A stretch of 38,705 bases of DNA, taken from assembly GCA_910588215.1 (NCBI GenBank), contig CAJUQJ010000039.1:1-38705 (forward strand), in the 5' to 3' direction. Position 1 is the first letter of the stretch. Each line of letters begins with the position of its first letter. The notes under the pieces were generated by a model. The model was not told the origin of the DNA, ran no database searches, and saw nothing but the letters and a program-made list of their open reading frames with translations. Of the stretch, positions 14,955 through 23,626 are shown one piece after another. Made by a program: the position numbers and the translations under genes. Source of the stretch: an uncultured Lachnospiraceae bacterium. GTDB taxonomy: Bacteria; Bacillota; Clostridia; Lachnospirales; Lachnospiraceae.

Positions 14955-15839
14955 CTATTCTTTTACTGCTCCCAAAGTGATACCCGTGATAAAGTATTTC
15001 TGTAGAAAAGGATAAATTGCCAATACCGGGACAAGCGCTACGAAGATCTTAGCGGCATTTAAACCCTGGTTGCTCAGCTGGCTTGCTTTTTGATACTGTT
15101 CCAGTGTCATATTTGTCATATTTAAGGTGACTACCATCTGCTGAATATAGGTCTGCAGCGGATACATCTTTTCCGTAGTAGACAACACCAGCCCCTGGAA
15201 GAACTCATTCCAGTAATTGACTACCGTAAATAAAGTCACTGTGGCAATGACCGGCTTTGACACGGGGATGACTATCCTCAGCAGAATCATCCATGCTCCT
15301 GCACCGTCCACAATGGCGGCTTCCTCCAATGACTTGGGAATATTCCTGAAGAAGTTCATGACCAATATCACATTGAACACCGGAACCCCGCCTGCAAGCA
15401 CCAGCCCCTGCATCGTATTTATCATGCCATAATTCTTCATCGCAATATACCAAGGGATTAATCCGCCATTAAACAAATAGCAGAATATCAAAACCCACAT
15501 GAAAAGGTTCCTGTATCTGAATTCTCTGACAGACTTGGAAAGGGGATAGGCCATGAGCAGGATCACAGTCAGGCTGAACCCTGTCCCCAGGATCACCCGT
15601 CCGGCAGAGATCCCTGCCGCCCGCAAGAACCCCATATCCTTCACGATCGCCTCATAGGAACTGAGCGTAAAATCCACTGGCCAGAGCGAAACACGGCCTC
15701 CCGCGACGGCAGCTTTTCCGCTGAGCGAAATGCAGAGCGTATACCAAAGAGGAAGCAGGCAGCTTAAGACCAACAGACATAGGACAACAATGTTAATGCC
15801 AAGAAACAGTTTTCTTCCAAAAGATCTTCCCTGTACCAT
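14955..15839 (-). CDS. carbohydrate ABC transporter permease (LplC/YtcP type)
   Basis: A 294-residue membrane protein with six segments. The EAA loop EEAAIVDGAGAWMILLRIVIPVSKP contacts the ATPase; the C-terminus AIYPFLQKYFITGITLGAVKE is the standard end of the LplC/YtcP family. It starts 12 nt after the partner permease. No ATPase gene is present in the locus, as usual for these systems, which share an MsmK/UgpC-type ATPase encoded elsewhere. Confidence 0.93.
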   Translation of the reverse strand: MVQGRSFGRKLFLGINIVVLCLLVLSCLLPLWYTLCISLSGKAAVAGGRVSLWPVDFTLSSYEAIVKDMGFLRAAGISAGRVILGTGFSLTVILLMAYPLSKSVREFRYRNLFMWVLIFCYLFNGGLIPWYIAMKNYGMINTMQGLVLAGGVPVFNVILVMNFFRNIPKSLEEAAIVDGAGAWMILLRIVIPVSKPVIATVTLFTVVNYWNEFFQGLVLSTTEKMYPLQTYIQQMVVTLNMTNMTLEQYQKASQLSNQGLNAAKIFVALVPVLAIYPFLQKYFITGITLGAVKE

Positions 15840-15851
15840 TTCCTGCCCTCC

Positions 15852-16778
15852 TTAAAATATCGTATAATTTGCAAAACGTTTTGCCATCCAATAAGAAACA
15901 GCGATCAGGACGAAACTGATCACGGATTTCAAAAGTCCCACTGCCGTAGCCAGACTGTACTGAAAGTTCTTCAAGCCTGCCCGGTATACCCATGTATCCA
16001 GAATATCTCCCGTGGAATATACTGAAGGATTATAGAGATTAAAGACCTGGTCAAATCCTGCATTCAGCACGTTGCCAAGCGCTAAGATCGCAAGGAGAAC
16101 GATCGTCGTCCGGATCCCCGGCAGCGTAATGTGCCAAGTCTGCTGCCACCGCCCCGCACCATCAATAGCCGCCGCCTCATATAGCCCCTGGTCGATCCCC
16201 GTAATGGCAGCCAGATAGATCACTGCGTTATAGCCGAATTCTTTCCAAACATCACTCCAGATGATAATATGCGGAAAAGCCTTTGAACTTCCAAAAAACA
16301 AAAACGGTTCCAGCCCCATCATGCCTCTGATCCCGTTGATCGGGCCATCAAAGGAAAAAATACCGGCAAGAATCCCCGCCAGAATGACCCACGAAAGAAA
16401 ATGCGGCATATAGCACACTGTCTGCACCAGTTTCTTAAATCCACTGTGTGTCACTTCATTCAGCAAAAGAGCAAAGACAAGTGGAAATATGAGATTCATT
16501 ATCACCTTAGATACCGCTATATAAAAGGTGTTAAAGAACACCTGCTTTACATCTCCCAGCACAAACATATACCGAAAATTCTCCAATCCCGTGAAGGGTG
16601 ATCTGAAAATCCCGATACCTGGGTTAAAATTTGTAAACGCCATATAAATACCGAACATTGGCACCACGTTAAAGAAAATCAACCATAAAAATCCCGGAGC
16701 CAGCATACAAAAGTATGCTCCGTATCTGCCCTTCCTTCTTGTCCTGCCTGTCTTCTGCTCCCTGCCCAAATCCTGCAC
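15852..16778 (-). CDS. carbohydrate ABC transporter permease (LplB/YteP type)
   Basis: A 308-residue permease with six membrane segments; EAA motif YEAAAIDGAGRWQQTWHITLPGI; typical start of the first helix APGFLWLIFFNVVPMFGIYMAF. It forms a heterodimer with the downstream permease. The start is uncertain: GTG at 16778 is almost on top of AAAGGAAG, while a TTG at 16769 is better spaced. It follows the binding-protein gene after a 77-nt gap holding a strong hairpin. Confidence 0.93.
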   Translation of the reverse strand: MQDLGREQKTGRTRRKGRYGAYFCMLAPGFLWLIFFNVVPMFGIYMAFTNFNPGIGIFRSPFTGLENFRYMFVLGDVKQVFFNTFYIAVSKVIMNLIFPLVFALLLNEVTHSGFKKLVQTVCYMPHFLSWVILAGILAGIFSFDGPINGIRGMMGLEPFLFFGSSKAFPHIIIWSDVWKEFGYNAVIYLAAITGIDQGLYEAAAIDGAGRWQQTWHITLPGIRTTIVLLAILALGNVLNAGFDQVFNLYNPSVYSTGDILDTWVYRAGLKNFQYSLATAVGLLKSVISFVLIAVSYWMAKRFANYTIF

Positions 16779-16810
16779 CTTCCTTTGAAATCAACTTTAC
16801 TGTTTGACAT

Positions 16811-16835
16811 GGTCTGCGCGATAAATGCGCAGACC
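16811..16835 (-). other. intercistronic hairpin between binding protein and permease genes
   Basis: Perfect 9-bp stem GGTCTGCGC / GCGCAGACC with a 7-nt loop, ~20 nt after the binding-protein stop codon and without a T-tract. Such hairpins protect the 3' end of the upstream message and give more binding protein than permease, as known for malE-malF. Confidence 0.65.
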
Positions 16836-16855
16836 CGGCCAAGCTCTTACCATTT

Positions 16856-18595
16856 TTACTGTTTGCTGTTGTAGAACTCCGTCACTTCTTCGGTGATGAT
16901 GTCGCCGCCTTGCGCTTTCCAGTTTTCCACAAACGTGTCAAACGCCTCGATCGGTTCCTGACCCATAATGATCTTCATAAAGGTCTCATTCTCCAATTTT
17001 TCCAGGTTCGCCCATCTCTGTTCCATCGTTTCCGTCTGGGAATAGATCACACTGTAAATATCTTTCGGTTCGTTGTCCAACAGAGCGCCCCATCCCACCA
17101 TGATGGAATAACTTCTGGCCCACGAACTGGGATCTGTCTGTACATCCCAGGTGTCAATATCCATACTGTCGTAAGGCTCTTTCTTGACTTTCTTGATCGT
17201 ATTCACGTCATTTTCCAGAAGTTTATATAGAGCAAATTCTTCTTCCGTAAAATCATCCACACTCTTTGTTCCTGCCAGTACCTCTCGCAGTGCCTTCACG
17301 GTATATATACTCTCATCCCGCATTCCCATAGGTGTTCTACAGGGGAAATTACCGATTCCGCCCTTTGAAGTATCGAATGTACTCTCATCACGGATCAACA
17401 GATTGTTCAACTTGACCGCAATCTCCGGATGTTCACAGTCTTTGCTCACCACCAGATACTTCGGCGAAGCGCCTGACGCATGCGGTTCGTACTTCCCGCT
17501 CTCTTCCAGTACGGGAATCGCATAAGCCTGGAAGTTCGCCTCGGGATCATTGGCGATCACGTCCGGAAGGCATGCATAGCCCATCCACCAGCCGCCGGAG
17601 AAGATTCCGACTCTGCCTGCCGAGATCGGTTCACTGGCATCCTGTCTGATTCCCATCTCCGGATCGATCAGTCCTTCCGCATACCACTGTGCCAGTTTTT
17701 CCAGAGCATTTCTTGTCTCTCCGGTAATAGATCCATATACCGGCTTGCCGTCGTCCCCAAGGATCCACCATCCAGGATAAGCACCGAATCCATTAAAATA
17801 GCTGTCAAAACCGTAATTGTTGGTACCGTTATTTAAGAAGGTCGCATTCAGAAGACCGTCACTCTGCGGACCGGCGATCCCGATAGTGCCCTTTCCGCTC
17901 ACATCGTTTTCCACAAAGGCTCTTGCAACCGCCTCTAAGTCTTCTATTGTCTTCGGTTCCTCCAATCCCAGCTTATCCAGCCAGTCCTTACGGATCCAGG
18001 TCAACTCGTAATCACCGTCGGATGTATACGTGAGGCCGTACATCCTGCCGCCATAGCTTGCATTCTCAACCGCAAGCCCTTCACTGGAATCCACCATGGC
18101 TCTCATAGTATCCGATGCATACATCTCATAGACATCCGTCATATCGGCCAGCTGGCCTGCCTTATACATCTGATTGAACTGTGTAGCATTGACCAGCATG
18201 GCATCCGGAATCTGGTTGCTGGTGATCGCCAGATTGACCTTCGTATCCCAATCCGATGTAGATGCCGTAAAAAGGTATTCGATATCCACATTCAGCTGCT
18301 CCTTGATGTACCTCGTATACTGATTATCCGTGTAGGAATCTCCTTCCGGAAACACTTCATTGGGGTCCACTTCAAGCGCCACTGTAAAGGTGACCGGTTC
18401 CTCATATCTCCCAAAGGGATCTGCTGCCGCCGCTTCACTGCCTTCTGCTGCCTGTTCGGCTGCTGCTTCTCCTTCAGATTTCGTCTCCTCCGGTACCGGC
18501 TCAGCTGTAGTCTCTCCGGACGGCTCCGCTGCCCCGCCGCATCCTGCCAATACCATGGATACCGCTAAGATCAATGCTAATCTTCTCTTCTTCAT
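16856..18595 (-). CDS. extracellular sugar-binding lipoprotein (LplA/YtcQ type)
   Basis: A 579-residue protein with a lipoprotein signal: MKKRRLALILAVSMVLAGC, lipid-modified Cys 19, then a ~40-residue Glu/Ala-rich tether. The mature part has the long LplA-type binding-protein pattern (DAMLVNATQFNQMYKAGQLADMTDVYE, YGLTYTSDGDYELTWIRKDWLDKLGL). It delivers an oligosaccharide to the two downstream permeases. SD AGGAGG is 9 nt upstream. From its place behind yicI, an alpha-xylosyl oligosaccharide is the likely ligand (inference). Confidence 0.93.
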   Translation of the reverse strand: MKKRRLALILAVSMVLAGCGGAAEPSGETTAEPVPEETKSEGEAAAEQAAEGSEAAAADPFGRYEEPVTFTVALEVDPNEVFPEGDSYTDNQYTRYIKEQLNVDIEYLFTASTSDWDTKVNLAITSNQIPDAMLVNATQFNQMYKAGQLADMTDVYEMYASDTMRAMVDSSEGLAVENASYGGRMYGLTYTSDGDYELTWIRKDWLDKLGLEEPKTIEDLEAVARAFVENDVSGKGTIGIAGPQSDGLLNATFLNNGTNNYGFDSYFNGFGAYPGWWILGDDGKPVYGSITGETRNALEKLAQWYAEGLIDPEMGIRQDASEPISAGRVGIFSGGWWMGYACLPDVIANDPEANFQAYAIPVLEESGKYEPHASGASPKYLVVSKDCEHPEIAVKLNNLLIRDESTFDTSKGGIGNFPCRTPMGMRDESIYTVKALREVLAGTKSVDDFTEEEFALYKLLENDVNTIKKVKKEPYDSMDIDTWDVQTDPSSWARSYSIMVGWGALLDNEPKDIYSVIYSQTETMEQRWANLEKLENETFMKIIMGQEPIEAFDTFVENWKAQGGDIITEEVTEFYNSKQ

Positions 18596-18615
18596 ATCCT
18601 ATTTCCTCCTATATT

Positions 18616-19068
18616 CTAATCGTTTTCAAGAAGCTCAAATTTCACCATATACTCGTCTGCAGTGTCCATAAAAGCGTATCTCCCGCCCGGATATTCTCCC
18701 TTCTGGATACACTGTGCCCCATCTTCTTCCAGGCTCTCGATCTGTTTCTTCATACCCTTTACCTCGAAAGCAATATGATGCAGGCTGTCACCCTTCTCTT
18801 CCAGAGAACGCTTCCAGTCAGAATCATTCTCATCCGGCTCAATAAACTCCAGCTGAATATTGTCCAGATCAATGAAGGCCATCTTACATCTTGCAGGCGA
18901 CGGTTTTCCCATAAATACCGTCTGTGCCTTTTCGTAGCCGTCAGACATGGAAACCCGTGGTGTCTCTATCCCAAAAAGCCTTGCATACTTCTCTGCAGCA
19001 GCCTGCACATCCGAAACGATAAATGCGATCTGCAGCACCTTTGACGTCTTTAAAACCGGTTCTCTCAT
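18616..19068 (-). CDS. VOC family protein 1 (glyoxalase fold)
   Basis: A 150-residue protein with the two beta-alpha-beta-beta-beta modules of the vicinal oxygen chelate fold: KVLQIAFIVSDV, DLDNIQLEFIEPDE, DSLHHIAFEV, YAFMDTADEYMVKFELLEND. Likely metal ligands are Gln (instead of the usual His) in the first strand, Glu in LEFIEP, His in LHHIAF and a Glu near the end. The ATG at 19068 is preferred over 19101 because GGAGGG lies just upstream and the 19101 start would overlap the previous gene. A close paralogue precedes it by 17 nt. Function unknown; family members catalyse epimerisation, isomerisation or ring opening. Confidence 0.85.
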   Translation of the reverse strand: MREPVLKTSKVLQIAFIVSDVQAAAEKYARLFGIETPRVSMSDGYEKAQTVFMGKPSPARCKMAFIDLDNIQLEFIEPDENDSDWKRSLEEKGDSLHHIAFEVKGMKKQIESLEEDGAQCIQKGEYPGGRYAFMDTADEYMVKFELLEND

Positions 19069-19085
19069 TTTTCCCTCCATATTTT

Positions 19086-19577
19086 TCAACCTTCCCTCCA
19101 TTCCGAAGCAACCAACTTATCACTGTTGTCTTCGCCGCCATGTTTTATGTTAAAATTAACACCGAACTGTTCCATGCTGTCCATAAAGGTATAGCTTCCC
19201 GTAGGATAATAGCCCACATGGTTCACACCGGCTCCCATCGTCCCCAGAACTTCAAGGGCCGCATCTCTATCCGTCACCTGTATACCGATATGGTGAACTC
19301 CCTGGCCATGTTCATCCAGGAATTCTTTCCAGCCGCTCGGCGTTTCGTCCGGCTCTGTCAGTTCCAATATGATATTACCCATATTGAAACAGCAGATTTT
19401 CGCTCTCGAATCGGTTCTTTCGCCCCGGTAGAAGATCGGAACTTCGGATACCGGCGGTACGTCCTGGATCTCGGGCATCGGAAGCCCGAACGCCTTCGCA
19501 TAATTTTCCGCTGTTTTCCGTATATCCCTGACAATGATCGCGATTTGCATAATATTGGTATTATCAATCACAGCCAT
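19086..19577 (-). CDS. VOC family protein 2 (glyoxalase fold)
   Basis: A 163-residue paralogue of the next gene: NIMQIAIIVRDI, MGNIILELTEPDE, VHHIGIQVTDRD, YTFMDSMEQFGVNFNIKHGG. As in its neighbour, the first metal ligand is Gln and Glu/His follow in LELTEP and VHHIGI. The start at 19577 has GGAGG upstream and overlaps the end of yicI by 14 bp, a sign of translational coupling. Tandem copies may form a heterodimer. Chemistry unknown; methylmalonyl-CoA epimerase-like folds are the nearest pattern, but the context is sugar metabolism. Confidence 0.85.
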   Translation of the reverse strand: MAVIDNTNIMQIAIIVRDIRKTAENYAKAFGLPMPEIQDVPPVSEVPIFYRGERTDSRAKICCFNMGNIILELTEPDETPSGWKEFLDEHGQGVHHIGIQVTDRDAALEVLGTMGAGVNHVGYYPTGSYTFMDSMEQFGVNFNIKHGGEDNSDKLVASEWREG

Positions 19578-21993
19578 TTCTATCCGCCTCCTTCTTTCTG
19601 TTTTCATTCACTTTCATCCGGCCTTCCTTCTCAGGATCGATCGGTCTTACAAGATATCCCCTCTCTACCGACATTCCCTGCACGTTACAGCCGTCCTCAG
19701 CCTGTCTTACATTCACGAAAAGAATTTCATAATCCCGGATCCCTTCCACCGAAATACTTATCTCGTCTCGTTCTCTTCGCGCTCTGACCATGCCGGCTTC
19801 TGTTCCATCGTTTCTGTAGATACACACCTTGGCCTCTGACAGCAACTCGTAGATCTCCAGCGTGATGTGCTTTTCATACTCATATACCGTTCTGCTATTT
19901 GTATGTCCATGCCGTTTCGTCACTGCCTGCGCGTCTGCAGCCGTTAGGCACGGAAGCTTTGGTTGAACAAGTGCGTTTTCCGCAGCCTTTCCTACAGGAA
20001 GGATCGTATTCTCTCGCACCATAACAGGCAGCCCGAAATAGTCCCACTTTTCCTTCCGCCAGCCTTGTCCCTGACATTCTCCCGTAAAATAATTGGTCCA
20101 TTTACCTTCCGGAAGATAATAGGTGACTTCTCCCTGCTCCGAAAATACCGGAGCAACAAGCAATGACTCTCCCAGCATATACTGCCTGTCCAGAAACGGC
20201 GCTACAGGGTCGTTCTCGAAATCCACGATCATCGGCTTCATCATCGGAATCCCGGTCTGTGAAGTCCTCACGGCACTTCCGAACAGATATGGCATCAGCG
20301 CACATTTAGTCTTCGTAAAGAACCGCAGCACATCTACCGCTTCCTCGTCAAACAGCCAGGGTACACGATAACTGGAATTTCCATGCAGCCTGCTGTGTGT
20401 GGAAAACATGCCGAAAGCCGTCCACCTCTTATAAAGGTCCGGCGTCGCTTTGTTCTCAAAGCCTCCCATGTCATGACTCCAGAATCCAAAACCACACATG
20501 GCAAGAGACAGGCCTCCGCGGAGAGATTCCGCCATAGATTCATAGCTGGCCACGCAGTCCCCACCCCAATGCACCGGAAATCTCTGACCTCCGCAGGTGG
20601 CAGAGCGGGCAAATACCAATGCTTCTCCTTTTCCCTTATCCTGCTCCAACAAATCAAAGACCGTCTTGTTGTAGAGATATGCATAATAATTATGCATCTT
20701 TTCCGGACTCATTCCATTCGCATAGACAACGTCCTTCTCCGGTATCCGCTCCCCGAAATCCGTCTTAAAAGTATCCACTCCCATAGCCAGAAGCGTTCGT
20801 AACTTCTCCTGATACCATGCGCATGCATCCGGATTAGAAAAATCTACGATGGCCATACCCGGCTGCCATTCGTCGGTCTGCCATACCGTACCGTCCGTCT
20901 TGTGGATGAAGTACCCTTTCCGCATACCTTCCTCGAACAGTACGCTTCTCTGCGCGATATAAGGATTGATCCACACGCAGATCTTGAGTCCTCTTCCTTT
21001 TAACCGCTGCAGCATACCCTCCGGATCCGGGAATGCCTCCCTGTCCCACCGGAAATCGCACCAGTGGCCGCCACGCATCCAGAAGCAGTCGAAATGGAAC
21101 ACCTGCAGAGGAATGTCCCGCTCCTCCATACCATCAATAAAATGCGTCACTGTTTTTTCATCATAATCCGTCGTAAAGGAAGTCGTCAGCCAAAGACCGA
21201 AAGACCAGGCCGGCGGTAATGCCGGCAAGCCGGTCAGCCGGGCATATTTCCGAAGCACACCGGCTATGGATTCTGCGCCGATCACACAGTACTCCAAGCT
21301 TTCTCCCGGAACGGAAAACTGCACCCGCTCCACCTTCTCCGATCCCACTTCCAAAGACACCTTTCCCGAATCGTTGATCAGCACCCCATAATCTCTGTCC
21401 GACACATAGAAAGGAATATTCTTGTAAGACTGCTCGGAGCTGGTTCCGCCGTCCCGGTTCCAGATCTCCACGCTCTGGCCGTTCTTGATAAAAGGTGTAA
21501 ACCGTTCTCCTAATCCGAAAATATTCTCGCCGACGGAAAGCTGCAGCTCTTCCTTCATAAAGCGTTCTCCCGAATCCTGAACCGCATAGCCAAGACTGCG
21601 CCAGCCGCTCTGCGTCAGTTTCCTGGCGTTATGGAAGAACTCCACCTTCCACTCTTTTGCCCGGGCGATCCTGGCTTCCGTGCTGCCGGATCGTATCACC
21701 ACCTCTTCTTCCGTCGCATGGACCCTGGCATACCCTCCTTTACTTTCATAGAATGCCGGAACCTGCTGCCCGCCTCCGAAATGATGCGCCGCCCGGACCG
21801 CGATGCAGTCCTTTGCCGGTGAGAAGAATGTGACCGTCAGCGTGATCCCGCCAAGATTCTTCCTGCCGCCATTCTGGACACCGGAGGCATAGATCGTCAC
21901 GCTGTCGTCACGAATCTCCATCTCACCGGCACTGCCCGCCTGATAAAGACTGCAGTCCTCGCGTACTTTCCAATAACCGTCTGTAAATCGCAT
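19564..21993 (-). CDS. yicI: alpha-xylosidase, glycoside hydrolase family 31 (YicI type)
   Basis: An 809-residue cytosolic enzyme matching E. coli YicI almost throughout: FGLGERFT, WNRDGGTS-EQ-YKNIPFY, PALPPAWSFGLWLTTSFTT-YDE, VFHFDCFWM, LKICVWINPYI. The nucleophile is Asp 412 in KTDFGERIP and the acid/base Asp 479 in HWGGDC, close to D416/D482 of YicI. These motifs favour alpha-xylosidase over alpha-glucosidase, so it would remove alpha-xylosyl units from isoprimeverose or xyloglucan fragments. ATG at 21993 has GGAGGG 6 nt upstream; a GTG two codons earlier is too close. It is the first metabolic gene after the two-component system, from which it is separated by a terminator. Confidence 0.95.
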   Translation of the reverse strand: MRFTDGYWKVREDCSLYQAGSAGEMEIRDDSVTIYASGVQNGGRKNLGGITLTVTFFSPAKDCIAVRAAHHFGGGQQVPAFYESKGGYARVHATEEEVVIRSGSTEARIARAKEWKVEFFHNARKLTQSGWRSLGYAVQDSGERFMKEELQLSVGENIFGLGERFTPFIKNGQSVEIWNRDGGTSSEQSYKNIPFYVSDRDYGVLINDSGKVSLEVGSEKVERVQFSVPGESLEYCVIGAESIAGVLRKYARLTGLPALPPAWSFGLWLTTSFTTDYDEKTVTHFIDGMEERDIPLQVFHFDCFWMRGGHWCDFRWDREAFPDPEGMLQRLKGRGLKICVWINPYIAQRSVLFEEGMRKGYFIHKTDGTVWQTDEWQPGMAIVDFSNPDACAWYQEKLRTLLAMGVDTFKTDFGERIPEKDVVYANGMSPEKMHNYYAYLYNKTVFDLLEQDKGKGEALVFARSATCGGQRFPVHWGGDCVASYESMAESLRGGLSLAMCGFGFWSHDMGGFENKATPDLYKRWTAFGMFSTHSRLHGNSSYRVPWLFDEEAVDVLRFFTKTKCALMPYLFGSAVRTSQTGIPMMKPMIVDFENDPVAPFLDRQYMLGESLLVAPVFSEQGEVTYYLPEGKWTNYFTGECQGQGWRKEKWDYFGLPVMVRENTILPVGKAAENALVQPKLPCLTAADAQAVTKRHGHTNSRTVYEYEKHITLEIYELLSEAKVCIYRNDGTEAGMVRARRERDEISISVEGIRDYEILFVNVRQAEDGCNVQGMSVERGYLVRPIDPEKEGRMKVNENRKKEADRNGCD

Positions 21994-22016
21994 ATGCACC
22001 CTCCTTCTGTCTCTTA

Positions 22017-22022
22017 ATTATA
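22017..22022 (-). promoter_or_regulatory. candidate -10 box of the yicI operon
   Basis: TATAAT on the minus strand ~24 nt before the yicI ATG, with no convincing -35 box 16-18 bp further up. A good -10 with a poor -35 is what an AraC-type activator such as the upstream YesN-like regulator would act on. The resulting 5' UTR would be very short, so this is tentative. Confidence 0.3.
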
Positions 22023-22142
22023 GAGGAGTTCCCTTTTTTGCATAACCGACAAAACAACTCACAAAAGTGTAAATACATCTCTCCTGCCTGCATAGAATAC
22101 GTTTTTATACCTTATCGAATACATTATTCTTCTTGACATGCC

Positions 22143-22176
22143 GAAAGAAAGAAGACACCCCATCGGAATGCCTTCT
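22143..22176 (-). terminator. terminator after the response regulator gene
   Basis: On the minus strand, AGAAGGCATTCC pairs fully with GGGGTGTCTTCT (12 bp with G-U pairs, 3-nt loop), followed by TTCTTTC. It starts 4 nt after the regulator stop codon, so the two-component genes and the yicI operon are probably separate transcripts. Confidence 0.75.
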
Positions 22177-22179
22177 TTT

Positions 22180-23577
22180 CTAAAGCACAAGCCTTGCCTT
22201 TTCCCTTTTTTCTTTCCGGTATCTGGTTGGCAGATACCCTGTCTCCTGGCGAAATACTTTGCCAAAATATTTCTCGTCCTCGTAACCGCACTTTAGCGCG
22301 ATCTCCATGACCGAATATTCCGTTTCTTCCAGATATTCCTGCGCGATCCTAATACGCTTATCCCTCACGTACTGATTAAAGGACTTGCCGGTAACTTTCT
22401 TGAAACAGGCGCTGAAATAACTTCTACTCATATTCACCCGTTCCGCCACTTCACTCAGTAATAAAGGAGCATCCATCTCATCGCTGATGATCTGAATTGC
22501 CTTTGTAACACTCTTCAATATCTCATCGGACAACTTTTTCTCCCAGATCGCCTGCTTCATCTTGCAATGTACGGCCTCCAGCCACTCTCCAACCTCTTCC
22601 CAGCTGGAAAAGTTATACGGCAGGTCCAGTTCCACCCCACCGAACAGATCCCCGTATTTATGCTTGATCGCATCCTCAATTCTTACCAACAGCTTGAAAA
22701 GCACATTAAAGGGCAGCATCTGTTCCCGCAGCACCTGCAGCTGCTCTCGAAACACCTCATCCTCATAGAACCATTCCGTGCCCGACCAGCTGCTCTGCAG
22801 CGTGGCGATGACATCCTCCGAGATAGACGGTATAGAATTGACCATCTTTTCCAGCCATGTGATCGATACTGCCATATTCTCATGACTGTAAAACATGTGA
22901 TATCTGTAATATCTTCTCACCAGATGAAAAAAAGCGTCCTGTTCATACGCCGCAAGTCCGCTTACTTTCAGTGCATACCAGGGCTTGCGGATCATTCCAA
23001 AGACCGACTCCTCCCCAACCGTATCCGGCAGATAGGCTGCATATACGTTCAGTCCGATCTCCACCGGCCTCTCCAAAAAAACCGACGGATGCTTTTCACA
23101 GAGAATACCAGGGTCACGGCTGTTGATGCAGGAGATTATATAACATGCATCCTGCGGACAGACGAGCACCGGCCTGGCCTTCTGCTGCACTTCCCTTCGC
23201 TCTAAGACTCTTCTGGTCAGATTATCAAGCATCTGGTCATAATTCTCTTCTTCGAGCTGCAGCTTAGATATATAATCGATGGCGCCATACCGCATTGCCT
23301 GCTGGATGATATCAAAAGATTCATACAGTGTTATCATCCCCACCGAAAGATCCGGATACAGTTCCTTAGCACTTTTCAACAGTTCCAATCCATTCATCCC
23401 CGGCATGGAGTAATCACACAGCATCAGATCGATCTTCTCTTTTGCCAGGATCTCAAGTGCCGCCTTCCCACCGGAAGCCTCTCCTGCCACCGTCATCCCG
23501 TGTCTTTCCCATGGCAGCGAATGGATCATCCCCTGCCTGGCAAATTTATCATCCTCCACGATCAAAACACGGATCAT
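22180..23577 (-). CDS. response regulator, AraC-type (YesN family)
   Basis: A 465-residue regulator. Receiver domain 1-120 with Asp 9/10 and phospho-acceptor Asp 55 (LMLCDYSMPGMNG). A central region of ~240 residues has no recognised fold. The C-terminal AraC double helix-turn-helix (~365-460) carries LLLSEVAERVNMSRSYFSACFKK and YSVMEIALKCGYEDEKYFGKVFR. The ATG at 23577 opens directly with MIRVLIVEDD; a GTG at 23604 with AGGAG upstream is an alternative start. It forms a two-component system with the kinase encoded 23-49 nt upstream and most likely activates the yicI transport operon. Confidence 0.93.
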   Translation of the reverse strand: MIRVLIVEDDKFARQGMIHSLPWERHGMTVAGEASGGKAALEILAKEKIDLMLCDYSMPGMNGLELLKSAKELYPDLSVGMITLYESFDIIQQAMRYGAIDYISKLQLEEENYDQMLDNLTRRVLERREVQQKARPVLVCPQDACYIISCINSRDPGILCEKHPSVFLERPVEIGLNVYAAYLPDTVGEESVFGMIRKPWYALKVSGLAAYEQDAFFHLVRRYYRYHMFYSHENMAVSITWLEKMVNSIPSISEDVIATLQSSWSGTEWFYEDEVFREQLQVLREQMLPFNVLFKLLVRIEDAIKHKYGDLFGGVELDLPYNFSSWEEVGEWLEAVHCKMKQAIWEKKLSDEILKSVTKAIQIISDEMDAPLLLSEVAERVNMSRSYFSACFKKVTGKSFNQYVRDKRIRIAQEYLEETEYSVMEIALKCGYEDEKYFGKVFRQETGYLPTRYRKEKREKARLVL

Positions 23578-23626
23578 TCCTGCACCCCCAATCTGCTTCA
23601 GCACAAACGCTCCTGCCTTGTTTCCC

